Shown one piece after another: positions 1 through 9,727 of a stretch of 64,000 nt of DNA; within the stretch, counting starts at the first letter, position 1, and each line of letters starts with the position of its first letter. Under the pieces are notes generated by a model that saw only the letters and a program-made list of their open reading frames with translations, did no database searches and had not been told where the DNA came from. The DNA lies in assembly GCA_026393755.1 (NCBI GenBank), contig JAPKZO010000006.1, forward strand, positions 186,001-250,000, read 5' to 3'. Source of the stretch: Acidobacteriota bacterium. Lineage in GTDB: Bacteria > Acidobacteriota > Vicinamibacteria > Vicinamibacterales > JAKQTR01. The position numbers and the translations under genes are program-made.

Positions 1-421
1 GGAACTCGAGCGGGCCGTGCACCAGCGTCTTGTCTTCCATGATCGCCAGGTTCGTGGCGACGGCGACCCCGTTGTCTGCGCCGAGCGTGGTGCCATCGGC
101 CATCATCGTGTTGCCCTTGCGCACGAGCGTGATGGGATCCTTCGCGAAGTCGTGGACCTTGTCGGGCCGCTTCTCGCCCACCATGTCGAGATGGCCCTGC
201 AGGCAGATCATCGGCACGCCAGCCCGTCCTGCCGATGCCGACTTGCGGACGACGACGTTGCCGACGCTGTCCTGCTGACAGTCGAGCCCGAGCTTCTTGG
301 CCGTATTGAACACAAATGCCGCCGCCGCCGCTTCATCTGTGGAACAACGGGGGATCTTCGCGAGTTCAGCAAACCACTTCCAGAGGCCGGCCGGTTTCAG
401 TCCATCGATAGCATTAGACAT
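1..421 (-). CDS. pepD: Aminoacyl-histidine dipeptidase PepD, 5' part only
   Basis: The first 140 residues are inside the window; the rest lies beyond base 1. Reading from the ATG at 421-419 the protein begins MSNAIDGLKP and shows the N-terminal features of the cytosol non-specific dipeptidase branch of M20/M42 metallopeptidases: IPRCSTDE near residue 28, ICLQGHLDMV near residue 75 (the His and the Asp two residues on bind zinc) and TTLGADNGV near residue 110. The family cleaves Xaa-His and other dipeptides in the cytoplasm. It is divergent from the next gene with about 115 bases between the two starts. The family call is firm; the C-terminal half could not be checked. Confidence 0.85.
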   Translation of the reverse strand, partial: MSNAIDGLKPAGLWKWFAELAKIPRCSTDEAAAAAFVFNTAKKLGLDCQQDSVGNVVVRKSASAGRAGVPMICLQGHLDMVGEKRPDKVHDFAKDPITLVRKGNTMMADGTTLGADNGVAVATNLAIMEDKTLVHGPLEF

Positions 422-537
422 CTGAGGCTCCTTTGCCTGCGGGGCTTTGGAAACTGTAGCACAGCCGCCTTCGCTGCCGCTGGCAGCTTCGGCGCCCCAG
501 GGGCGTCCTCGCGTCTGTCATCGAGTAGAATCCGCCT

Positions 538-1500
538 ATGATCATCTCGTCCGCGCTTCATTCCGCTGCCCTCATCGCCGTCCGTGACTGCATGGGCGTT
601 CGCTCAGGCGAGCGCGTCCTGGTCGTCACCGACGCCCCGCTCAGGACTATTGGCTACGCCATGTTCGAGGCTGCCCGGGAGCTCACCAGCGAGGTGCTCC
701 TCATCGAGATGACGCCGCGCCAGAGCAACGGCGCCGAACCGCCCGCGGAAGTGGCGGCCCTGATGACGCAGGTGGACGTCGTGCTCTGTCCGACCTCCAA
801 GTCGCTGACGCACACCGATTCGCGCCGCGCCGCCAGCGCAAAGGGTGTGCGCGTCGCGACACTCCCGGGCGTCACCGAAGAGGTGATGGTCCGCTGCATG
901 AACGCGGACTACAAGGAGATTGCCGCCCGCACGATTCGCATCTGCGATCTGATGCGCCAGACAAAGGTCGTCCGCGTGACCGCGCCGGCCGGAACCGACG
1001 TGACGCTGCCGATCGAGGGCCGTGAGGCCCACGCCAGCTCGGGCCTGTTCCGCGAGAAGGGCCTCTGGGGGAACCTGCCGACCGGCGAGGCCTACCTTGC
1101 GCCCGTCGAAGGCCTCTCACGCGGCATCGTCGTGGTGGACGGGTCGATGGCGAGCGTCGGCATGGTTGACGAGCCCATCCGCATCACGGTGAAGGATGGA
1201 TTCGCCACCGACATCACCGGAGGCGCCTCGGCGCGGCGGCTGGTCGAGTTGCTCGAGCCGCACGGAAAGGATGCCCGCACAGTGGCCGAATTCGGCGTCG
1301 GCACAAACGACCGCGCGATCCTCACGGGCGTGATTCTCGAAGACGAGAAGGTGATGGGCACGATCCACATCGCCTTTGGCGACAACAAATCGATGGGGGG
1401 GAGCGTCCGCGTCGCGAGCCACCTCGATGGATTGATCAAGCAGCCGACCGTCTGGTTCGACGATCACAAGGTGATGGAGGGGGGACGGCTGTTGGTGTGA
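538..1500 (+). CDS. Aminopeptidase of the M29-like superfamily
   Basis: A 320-residue cytoplasmic protein resembling the M29 aminopeptidase superfamily, metal-dependent exopeptidases that also include NicX-type dioxygenases. Family-like stretches are NLPTGEAYLAP near residue 178 (the Glu is a likely metal ligand), EFGVGTND near 251 and GTIHIAFGDN near 273. It starts at the ATG at 538 with no signal peptide. It stands alone on the plus strand, divergent from the PepD gene, so a role in peptide turnover is a reasonable inference. The substrate is not known, and a non-peptidase function cannot be excluded. Confidence 0.65.
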   Translation: MIISSALHSAALIAVRDCMGVRSGERVLVVTDAPLRTIGYAMFEAARELTSEVLLIEMTPRQSNGAEPPAEVAALMTQVDVVLCPTSKSLTHTDSRRAASAKGVRVATLPGVTEEVMVRCMNADYKEIAARTIRICDLMRQTKVVRVTAPAGTDVTLPIEGREAHASSGLFREKGLWGNLPTGEAYLAPVEGLSRGIVVVDGSMASVGMVDEPIRITVKDGFATDITGGASARRLVELLEPHGKDARTVAEFGVGTNDRAILTGVILEDEKVMGTIHIAFGDNKSMGGSVRVASHLDGLIKQPTVWFDDHKVMEGGRLLV

Positions 1501-1505
1501 GGAAA

Positions 1506-1543
1506 GTAGACCGTAGACAGTAGTCGGTAGACGGTCGGTAGAC
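1506..1543. repeat. Short GTAGAC tandem-like repeat
   Basis: Four copies of GTAGAC (1506, 1513, 1527, 1538) and one GTAGTC (1520) lie within 38 bases just after the M29-like gene. Spacing is irregular (7, 7, 7 and 11 bases). Function unknown; it may be a dispersed intergenic repeat. Confidence 0.5.
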
Positions 1544-1604
1544 AGGATTCGAGGGGATCTGCGGGGACGCGGAGGAACCGTCGTTCTGACGGAACCACGG
1601 AGGA

Positions 1605-1610
1605 TATAAT
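1605..1610 (+). promoter_or_regulatory. Candidate -10 box of the PaoABC-like operon
   Basis: A perfect TATAAT lies 39 bases before the ATG of the [2Fe-2S] subunit gene. A small hairpin (CCGTC 1578-1582, GACGG 1588-1592) sits just upstream. No good -35 box is evident at 17 bases. Confidence 0.4.
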
Positions 1611-1648
1611 TCCCCCGCCCCTCACGCGGGGCGTGTTTGGAGGTCTGC

Positions 1649-2290
1649 ATGAATCACGACGAGAAGGACAAGGAGGCGTCGCCGACAACCGGCGTCAGCC
1701 GTCGCGGCTTCATCGCGTCGGTGGGAACCGGTGCTATCGGTGCCGCCGCCGCCGTCACGATCGCCTCGGCTGCGCCGGCCGAGCCGCCCCCGATAACCGA
1801 GATCCCCGCTGGTGAGGTCAGCACGATCGCCCTCACCGTCAACGGTCGCCGCCACAAGATGCTGGTCGAGCCGCGATGGTCGCTGCTGTTCGTGCTGCGC
1901 GACCAACTCGGCCTCACTGGCACAAAGGTGGGCTGCGAGCGCGGCGAATGCGGCGCGTGCACGGTGCTGATCGACGGCAAGGCCCGGTACGCCTGCATGA
2001 CGCTCGCCGTTGAAGCCGACGGGCACGACATCACGACGATTGAAGGCGTGATGAAGGGCGAGGAACTGGGCACGACGCAACAGGCGTTTGCCGACGAAGA
2101 CGCGTTCCAGTGCGGGTATTGCACGCCGGGCCAGGTGATGGCCGCCGAGGGCCTCCTGCGCGTCAACCCGTCACCCACGATCGACGACATCCGCCAGGGG
2201 ATGGCCGGCAACATCTGCCGCTGTGGCGCGTACGCGCATATCTTCAAGGCGGTCGCGAAGGCGGCCGACCTGAAACAGCAGGGGAGGTGA
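1649..2290 (+). CDS. Tat-exported [2Fe-2S] subunit of a PaoA-like molybdenum hydroxylase
   Basis: A 213-residue small subunit of the xanthine oxidase family. A twin-arginine signal (SRRGF, then an Ala-rich hydrophobic stretch) starts near residue 17, as in E. coli PaoA/YagT. Two [2Fe-2S] clusters follow: a plant-type site CERGECGACTVL near residue 95 and an all-alpha domain with CGYCTPG near 155 and CRCG near 190. The ATG at 1649 is chosen because GGAGG lies at 1639-1643; an upstream TTG at 1637 is less likely. It is the first gene of a three-gene operon and should carry the cofactor-loaded large subunit across the membrane. It passes electrons from the molybdenum site to FAD. Confidence 0.88.
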   Translation: MNHDEKDKEASPTTGVSRRGFIASVGTGAIGAAAAVTIASAAPAEPPPITEIPAGEVSTIALTVNGRRHKMLVEPRWSLLFVLRDQLGLTGTKVGCERGECGACTVLIDGKARYACMTLAVEADGHDITTIEGVMKGEELGTTQQAFADEDAFQCGYCTPGQVMAAEGLLRVNPSPTIDDIRQGMAGNICRCGAYAHIFKAVAKAADLKQQGR

Positions 2291-2293
2291 GCC

Positions 2294-4630
2294 ATGAAGC
2301 TCGATGACACCTACTACTGGGACGGGCCGCTCCCCGAAACGCAGGCACCCGCGTCGCCCCCGGAGCCCTGGGGCGAGACCAAGGTTGTCGGCAAGCCGAT
2401 CGTCCGGATTGACGCGTTCGACCGCGTGAGCGGCAAGGCCGTCTTTCCGTCGGACGTCGTGCTCCCGGACATGCTGCACGCCGCGATCCTGTCGTGTCCG
2501 CACGCCCACGCGATGGTCAAGACCGTCGACACGAGCGACGCCGAGAAGATGCCGGGCGTCCAGAGCATCCTCAAGGATGGGGTGGCGGGAACCAACATCC
2601 CGTGGTTCAGCGGCGGCGGAGGGTTCGCGAGCCGGTTGTTCGATTCGCATGCCCGATACCAGGGCGACGAGATCGCCGCCGTCGCCGCCGACACGATCTA
2701 CCAGGCATGGGACGCGATTCGCGCCATCAAGGTCGACTACGACGTACTCAAGCATGTGACCAGCGTCGAGGACGCGCTGAAGCCGGATGCACCGGCGGTT
2801 CGCGAAGGCGGCAACAAACCCCAGGCTCCCGCGGCGTACCAGCGGGGCGACGTGGCGGCTGCCTTCAAGACGGCCGACGTAGTGGTCGAGTACTCGTTCA
2901 GCACCCCGTATGAACTGCACAACCCGATGGAGCTGCACGGCTGCGTGGCGAAGTGGGATGGGCACCACCTCACGATTTGGGAATCGACGCAAGGGGTCTA
3001 CGCGGTCCAGGCCACGATGGCGCGAGCGCTGGGTCTGCCGTTGGCCAATGTGCGGGCGATCGGCCACTACATGGGCGGCGGATTTGGCGGCAAGCTCGAC
3101 GCGGGCAAGTACAGCGTGATGGCGGCACTGCTCGCCCGGAAGACCCGGCGGCCGGTCCGGCTCTTCGTCACGCGGGAGCAGGAATGCCAGTCGATGGGTA
3201 ACAGACCCGGCAACACCATCACGCTCAAGGTGGGCGCGAAGAAGGACGGCACTCTCGTCGCCTTCCAGTCGTCGGTTGTCGGATCGGGCGGGGCGTATTC
3301 GGGCAGCGGCACGGGCGGCGTCGACTTCGTCATCCGTGAACTCTACAAGTGCTCGAATGTCCGCTGCGAGAACCAGAGCGTCTACACGAATGCCGGGCCG
3401 CAGCGGGCGTTTCGCGGGCCGGGGCATCCGCAGGGGGCGTGGGCGTTGGAGATTGCCATCGATGCGCTCGCCGCGAAGCTCGGGATGGATCCGCTGGAGC
3501 TGCGCCGGAAGAACTTCACGTCCTTCAGCCAGTCGCGCGATGGGAATCCGCCGTACACCTCCAACGGCCTGGTGCGCTGCTACGACGAAGGCGCCAGGGC
3601 GTTCGGGTGGACGGAGGCGCGGGCGCGCGTGCCACAGACCGGCCACATCAAGCGCGGCGTCGGCGTGGCAGCCGGCATGTGGCAGGGCGGGAATGGCGGG
3701 CCGCCGTCGACGGCGATCGTCAAGCTCTTCTCCGATGGCAGCGCCAATCTGAACCTGGGTGCGAGCGACAATGGGTGCGGCACCAAGACATGGGGTGCCC
3801 AGATCCTGGCCGAAGAACTGGGCGTGCCCGTCGATCGCATCTCGATCGAGCATGCCGACACGGGCACCACGCAGTTCGCGACGCCGAGCGGCGGCAGCAA
3901 GACCGTGCCCACCGAGTCGCCGGCCATCCGCGCCGCGGCGCTCGATGTGAAGCAGCAGTTGCTGGCGATGGCGGCCGATCATCTCAAACTGCCCGCATCG
4001 GATCTCGAATTGCGAGGCGGTGAAGTCGTGTCGAAGAGTGATTCGTCGAAGAAGGCCGCCCTCGGTCAGATTCCGGCGTTCAGAAGCCGATCGCTGCTGG
4101 TGGGCGTCGGCTATCGGGGACCCAATCCCCCCGGCAAGGCGATCAATCCCTTCGCGGTCCAGTTTGCCGAGGTCGAGGTCAACACCAAGACGGGCGAGAT
4201 CAAGGTCCTGCGTTTCCTGGCGGCTCACGACAGCGGCCGCGTCATGAACCTGAAGACGTTCCAGAACCAGGTGTTCGGGGGCGTGACGATGGGGATTGGA
4301 TTCGCGCTCACTGAAGACCGGGTGATGGATCACAAGCAACTTGGCCGGATGCTGTCGGCCAACCTGCACGATTACAAGTTGCCGACAGCGCTCGATGCGC
4401 CGGCCGATAAGACCATCGTCGTCGTCGATCCGCACGACACCGAGTGCAATTCGACGGGAGCGAAGGGCGTCGGCGAGCCTGCCACGATTCCAACGGCGGC
4501 CGCGGTGGCCAATGCCGTGTTTCACGCGACAGGCCTTCGGCTGACCGAGGCACCGATGAATCCGTCGCGCGTGCTTCAGGCGCTCGCGGCTCTGAAACCG
4601 GCCTCAAAGGGCCAGAAGGGAGGAGAGTGA
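2294..4630 (+). CDS. Molybdopterin-binding catalytic subunit, PaoC/XDH-like
   Basis: A 778-residue large subunit of the xanthine dehydrogenase/aldehyde oxidase family that binds Mo-cytosine dinucleotide cofactor. The N-terminal hammerhead domain (about residues 40-150) is followed by the cofactor-binding domain; GHYMGGGFGGK lies near residue 256 and the catalytic Glu is in KGVGEPAT near residue 724. It has no signal of its own, consistent with export on the Tat signal of the [2Fe-2S] partner, three bases upstream. By analogy with PaoABC it oxidises aldehydes to carboxylic acids in the periplasm; the true substrate (aldehyde, purine or other N-heterocycle) cannot be told from the sequence. Confidence 0.88.
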   Translation: MKLDDTYYWDGPLPETQAPASPPEPWGETKVVGKPIVRIDAFDRVSGKAVFPSDVVLPDMLHAAILSCPHAHAMVKTVDTSDAEKMPGVQSILKDGVAGTNIPWFSGGGGFASRLFDSHARYQGDEIAAVAADTIYQAWDAIRAIKVDYDVLKHVTSVEDALKPDAPAVREGGNKPQAPAAYQRGDVAAAFKTADVVVEYSFSTPYELHNPMELHGCVAKWDGHHLTIWESTQGVYAVQATMARALGLPLANVRAIGHYMGGGFGGKLDAGKYSVMAALLARKTRRPVRLFVTREQECQSMGNRPGNTITLKVGAKKDGTLVAFQSSVVGSGGAYSGSGTGGVDFVIRELYKCSNVRCENQSVYTNAGPQRAFRGPGHPQGAWALEIAIDALAAKLGMDPLELRRKNFTSFSQSRDGNPPYTSNGLVRCYDEGARAFGWTEARARVPQTGHIKRGVGVAAGMWQGGNGGPPSTAIVKLFSDGSANLNLGASDNGCGTKTWGAQILAEELGVPVDRISIEHADTGTTQFATPSGGSKTVPTESPAIRAAALDVKQQLLAMAADHLKLPASDLELRGGEVVSKSDSSKKAALGQIPAFRSRSLLVGVGYRGPNPPGKAINPFAVQFAEVEVNTKTGEIKVLRFLAAHDSGRVMNLKTFQNQVFGGVTMGIGFALTEDRVMDHKQLGRMLSANLHDYKLPTALDAPADKTIVVVDPHDTECNSTGAKGVGEPATIPTAAAVANAVFHATGLRLTEAPMNPSRVLQALAALKPASKGQKGGE

Positions 4631-5631
4631 TGCTCCGGTCCTTTGCCTACGTTCGGGCCACGTCGCTCTCCGACGCGTTCAAGCAGCTCGACGGCCCTGC
4701 CGCTCGAGTCCATGCCGGAGGCACCGACCTGCTGGGATGCCTGCGCGACAACGTGATGACCGCACAGAAGGTCGTGAGCATCGGCGCCATCGCCGATCTT
4801 CGCGGCATTGGCCCTGCGGCTGATGGCGGTTTGAGGATCGGCGCGCTGACGACGATCGCCGAACTGGCGGCGCATCCCGTCATCAAGCAGAAGTACGCCG
4901 CACTGGCTCGGGCGGCATCCGTCGTCGCGAGTCCTCAACTGCGGAACCAGGGCACGCTCGGCGGAAATCTCTGCCAGCGGCCGCGCTGCTGGTATTTCCG
5001 CGGCGATTACCATTGCACGCGGAAAGGTGGAGACACCTGCTACGCGATCGGCGGCGAGAACCAGTACCACGCCATCTTTGGTGGCGGTGCGTGCTGGATG
5101 GTCCATCCGTCCGACACGGCGCCGGCGCTCATCGCGCTGGATGCCAGGGTCCGCATCGCCGGGGCAAAGGGCTCGCGTGTCGTCGCGCTGGAGAAGTTCT
5201 ACGTCCTGCCCGACGACAACGTGCAGAAGGAAACCGTGCTCGAGCCGGGCGAGATCGTGGCCGAGGTGCTGCTCCCACCCGTTGATCCGGCGATGATGAG
5301 TTCGTACCGAAAGGTGCGGGCCCGCGGGTCGTGGGATTTCGCGATGGCGGGATTCGCGCTTGCCATCTCGATCAAGGCCGGCAAAGTCGATCGCGTGCGC
5401 GCCGTGCTGTCGGGCGTGGCCCCTACGCCATGGCGATCGCCGAACATCGAACAGGCGCTGCTGCAGAAGAATCTGGATCAGGCGACGATCGCCAAGGCGG
5501 GCGCCGCCGCCATCGTCGGCGCCAAACCGCTGGAGCATAACTCGTACAAACTCCAGATGGTGCGGGGCGTCGTGGAGGAGGTGTTGGGGGCGGTCGCCGG
5601 GAGCCAGCCGTCGGCGACACGTCGGGATTAG
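4630..5631 (+). CDS. FAD subunit with extra FeS site, PaoB-like
   Basis: A 333-residue FAD-binding subunit (CO dehydrogenase/XDH medium-subunit fold). The ATG overlaps the preceding TGA by one base, so it is translationally coupled. FAD-binding stretches AGGTDLLG (near residue 32) and GTLGGNLCQRPRC (near 108) are present. Four cysteines in about 25 residues (NLC, PRC, YHC, DTC; residues roughly 114-137) match the extra [4Fe-4S] loop known from PaoB-type subunits and absent from plain XDH medium subunits. It hands electrons from the molybdenum and [2Fe-2S] subunits to an unknown periplasmic acceptor. Confidence 0.87.
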   Translation: MLRSFAYVRATSLSDAFKQLDGPAARVHAGGTDLLGCLRDNVMTAQKVVSIGAIADLRGIGPAADGGLRIGALTTIAELAAHPVIKQKYAALARAASVVASPQLRNQGTLGGNLCQRPRCWYFRGDYHCTRKGGDTCYAIGGENQYHAIFGGGACWMVHPSDTAPALIALDARVRIAGAKGSRVVALEKFYVLPDDNVQKETVLEPGEIVAEVLLPPVDPAMMSSYRKVRARGSWDFAMAGFALAISIKAGKVDRVRAVLSGVAPTPWRSPNIEQALLQKNLDQATIAKAGAAAIVGAKPLEHNSYKLQMVRGVVEEVLGAVAGSQPSATRRD

Positions 5632-5791
5632 GGGGCCGTGTAGCGCGACTGGCGTCTGCCCTGGGATCGCCGGGCTCCCCGACTTCGCTCGTTGAGCTTC
5701 GTCGAGGTCTCGCCGTAGCGCGGAGCGCGGAGGCGGACAGCCCGGCCCGCGTCTTGGCCACGTTGGAACGTGGCGATCGAAGGGGAGTCGT

Positions 5792-5815
5792 GTAGGGGCA
5801 CGGCATGCCGTGCCC
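5792..5815. repeat. Dispersed palindrome of the GTAGGGGC family, copy 1
   Basis: GTA followed by a GGGGCACGGC...GCCGTGCCC palindrome that is perfect over 20 bases (5796-5815). It lies between convergent genes and shares the GTAGGGGC opening and GCCC closing with the copy at 8461. Probably a short mobile or REP-like repeat; it may also end transcription from both sides. Confidence 0.6.
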
Positions 5816-5827
5816 GCACCTTCGCCG

Positions 5828-6538
5828 TCACGCCGCGACGAGGGCCCGTATCCAATCGACGATCCGGTCCTGGATTGCGGCGTAGACCGCGTCCTGCGGA
5901 ATGCCCGACCGCTTCGGAACGTCGAACGAGTGGCCGCCCTGGTCGACTGCGTAGATCTCGCAGGGGGCCGGCAGGACGTTTACGAATGTCTGCAGCTCCG
6001 CCGGCGTGCCGAACGCGTCTTTCGCACCCTGCACGAAAAGCATCGGATGCGTGATGGCCGGCAGGTGCGATACCCGCACCTGCTGTGCCCGCCCGGGAGG
6101 ATGCAGCGGGTAACCCAGTAGAACCAGTCCGCGCAACCGTGTCGGCCAGGTCGACGCCGATCCGGCGTCGATGGCCAGCGAGGCCGCCAGGTGGGTGGCC
6201 ATCCGCCCGCCGAGCGACTTGCCGCCGATGAACAGCGGCCGCCGCCCCAGCCGACGATCGCCCGAGACGTCCGCGAGCACGGCCCGGTAGCACTCCTCGA
6301 GCACCGGTTGCGGGTCCGGCAGCTTCCTGCCTCGCTCAGTGAATGGGAAGTTGAACGTGACAACATCGAGCCCGCGGGCTGCCAGGCCGCTGGCAAAGCC
6401 AACCATGAAATCGCTGGATTGATGGCTTCCCGCACCATGCGCCAGCACGAGCGTCGCGAGTGCCTGGGTTCCTGCCAGATAGGCCAGCGCCGTCACGCTG
6501 GTTCCGCCCGCCGCGAGGATGCTGCGCGTCTCGGTCAT
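5828..6538 (-). CDS. Alpha/beta hydrolase, KANL3/Tex30 type
   Basis: A 236-residue alpha/beta-hydrolase. LAHGAGS near residue 34 forms the oxyanion region, GGKSLGGR near residue 105 is the nucleophile elbow (Ser), and the end has DQGGHSF with the expected catalytic His. The size and the GAGS/GKSLGG pair are typical of the KANL3/Tex30 (dienelactone-hydrolase-like) family. Cytoplasmic, no signal peptide. It is convergent with the molybdenum hydroxylase operon. The substrate is unknown; esterase or lipase-like activity is a family guess. Confidence 0.75.
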   Translation of the reverse strand: MTETRSILAAGGTSVTALAYLAGTQALATLVLAHGAGSHQSSDFMVGFASGLAARGLDVVTFNFPFTERGRKLPDPQPVLEECYRAVLADVSGDRRLGRRPLFIGGKSLGGRMATHLAASLAIDAGSASTWPTRLRGLVLLGYPLHPPGRAQQVRVSHLPAITHPMLFVQGAKDAFGTPAELQTFVNVLPAPCEIYAVDQGGHSFDVPKRSGIPQDAVYAAIQDRIVDWIRALVAA

Positions 6539-6701
6539 GCCCGTCCCCTTGAGTCTCTTGTGACAGGCAGCATACGCTATCTACGCGAAACGAATCGCGG
6601 GGGCCGAGCAATCTGGGCGAATCCTGAATCGCAAACCCCGAATCCCGAGAAGGTGAACTCCCGGGTTCGGTGGCGCTAAGTTACTGAAGAAGAGGGTCTT
6701 A

Positions 6702-8378
<1,677 letters not shown>

Positions 8379-8460
8379 TGCCAGGGGTGGGCCCCCGTGC
8401 CCCCCCCTGACACCGGGGCAACCACAGGGGGTTGCCTCTACGGTAGACCCTCGGCGATGG

Positions 8461-8484
8461 GTAGGGGCGCGATTCATCGCGCCC
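8461..8484. repeat. Dispersed palindrome of the GTAGGGGC family, copy 2
   Basis: GTA followed by GGGGCGCGAT, TC and ATCGCGCCC: 9-base arms around 2 bases. It shares its frame (GTAGGGGC...GCCC) with the copy at 5792 but has a different, still self-complementary core. Confidence 0.6.
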
Positions 8485-8488
8485 GGCA

Positions 8489-8494
8489 TATAAT
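8489..8494 (+). promoter_or_regulatory. Candidate -10 box of the epimerase gene
   Basis: A perfect TATAAT begins four bases after repeat copy 2 and 52 bases before the epimerase ATG. The repeat occupies the -35 region, so the promoter may have been made or changed by the repeat. Confidence 0.4.
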
Positions 8495-8545
8495 CCTTCA
8501 GCACTGGGCACTCATCACGCATCATTCATCCCCGAGAGGTTCCTT

Positions 8546-9562
8546 ATGCGACGACCTGCAGTTCTTGTCACCGGCGCCAGCGGCGAAATCGGCCATGGGC
8601 TGATTGCCCGCCTGGCCGCGGGCGGCTCGACCACCATCATCACGCTTGACGTCCGGGCGCTCGACGCGTCGCTCGGCAAACTGGTGCATCGCGAGGTCAT
8701 CGGATCGATCACCGACAACGCGGCGCTCGATCGGATCCTCGCCGAGTTCGACATCGACCACGTCTACCATCTGGCGGCCTACCCCTCGACGCGGCGCGCG
8801 TTCACGCCCGTCACCGCCCACCGGGTCAATGTCGAAGGCACGATGAACCTGCTCGAATTCGCCCAGAAGCAGAGCGAATCGCACGGGCGCCCGGTCGTCT
8901 TCCTGTACCCTTCGTCGATTGCCGCTTACGGGATGCCAGACCTTGAGACCAAGGCCAAGGCGGGACGCGTGCTCGAGGACGAGTTCAATCATCCGACGAC
9001 GATGTACGGGTGCAACAAGCTGTATTGCGAACATCTTGGGCGGTACTACGCGCGGCACTACAAGCAGCTGGCTGCCGAGCCGCTCAGTGGCAGAGTCGAT
9101 TTCCGCTGTGTGCGGTTTCCTGGACTCATTTCGGCGCTGACAGAGCCGTCCGGCGGAACCTCCGACTACGCGCCCGAGATGATCCACGCCGCGGCGAAAG
9201 GTGAGCCGTACGCCTGTTTCGTGCGGCCGGATACGCGCATCCCGTTCATGGCGATGCCCGACGGCGTCGAGGTCCTGCTCAGGCTGGCGGCGGCGCCGCG
9301 AGAGAGACTGTCGAAGACGGCGTACAACGTGGGCGCCTTCAATCCATCGGCCGAAGAAGTGCGGCAGGTCGTGCTGAAGAGTTTCCCTGGCGCCGCCATC
9401 ACCTACGTCAACGACGTCAAGCGTCAGGGCATTGTCGATTCGTGGCCGGCCGACGTCAACGATTCGGCCGCGCGATCCGACTGGGGCTTCGCACCAACCT
9501 ACGACTTCACCCGGGCGTTTTCGGAGTATCTGATCCCGACGATCCGGGAACGGTACCGGTGA
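8546..9562 (+). CDS. NAD-dependent epimerase/dehydratase, threonine-dehydrogenase-like
   Basis: A 338-residue extended short-chain dehydrogenase. TGASGEIGHG near residue 8 is the NAD-binding glycine motif, LAAYPST near residue 77 and PSSIAAYG near 130 hold the active-site Ser, and YGCNK near residue 154 is the catalytic Tyr-x-x-x-Lys. The sequence style resembles UDP-galactose-4-epimerase-like L-threonine 3-dehydrogenases rather than classical GalE. GAGAGG precedes the ATG. Soluble and monocistronic; substrate uncertain between threonine and a nucleotide sugar. Confidence 0.75.
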   Translation: MRRPAVLVTGASGEIGHGLIARLAAGGSTTIITLDVRALDASLGKLVHREVIGSITDNAALDRILAEFDIDHVYHLAAYPSTRRAFTPVTAHRVNVEGTMNLLEFAQKQSESHGRPVVFLYPSSIAAYGMPDLETKAKAGRVLEDEFNHPTTMYGCNKLYCEHLGRYYARHYKQLAAEPLSGRVDFRCVRFPGLISALTEPSGGTSDYAPEMIHAAAKGEPYACFVRPDTRIPFMAMPDGVEVLLRLAAAPRERLSKTAYNVGAFNPSAEEVRQVVLKSFPGAAITYVNDVKRQGIVDSWPADVNDSAARSDWGFAPTYDFTRAFSEYLIPTIRERYR

Positions 9563-9727
9563 CCCTGGACCTCGGTTCGAACCGTGATCCTGGCGGGTGT
9601 AACCAAGTACAGCCCGCCTGAATCTCTTATCCGGCGGATCCGTCCAGCTCCCAGGGCGGATCGTTCTTGGCCCCCCCAGGTCGATCGCCGCCATGCCCTG
9701 ATCGGCCCGAACGGACGAGGGTTTCCG

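Noticed and set aside
2171-4525. 784-codon open frame on the minus strand
   Set aside because: It lies fully opposite the molybdenum hydroxylase subunit, is rich in Arg, His and Asp as expected for an antisense frame of GC-rich genes, and has no domain.
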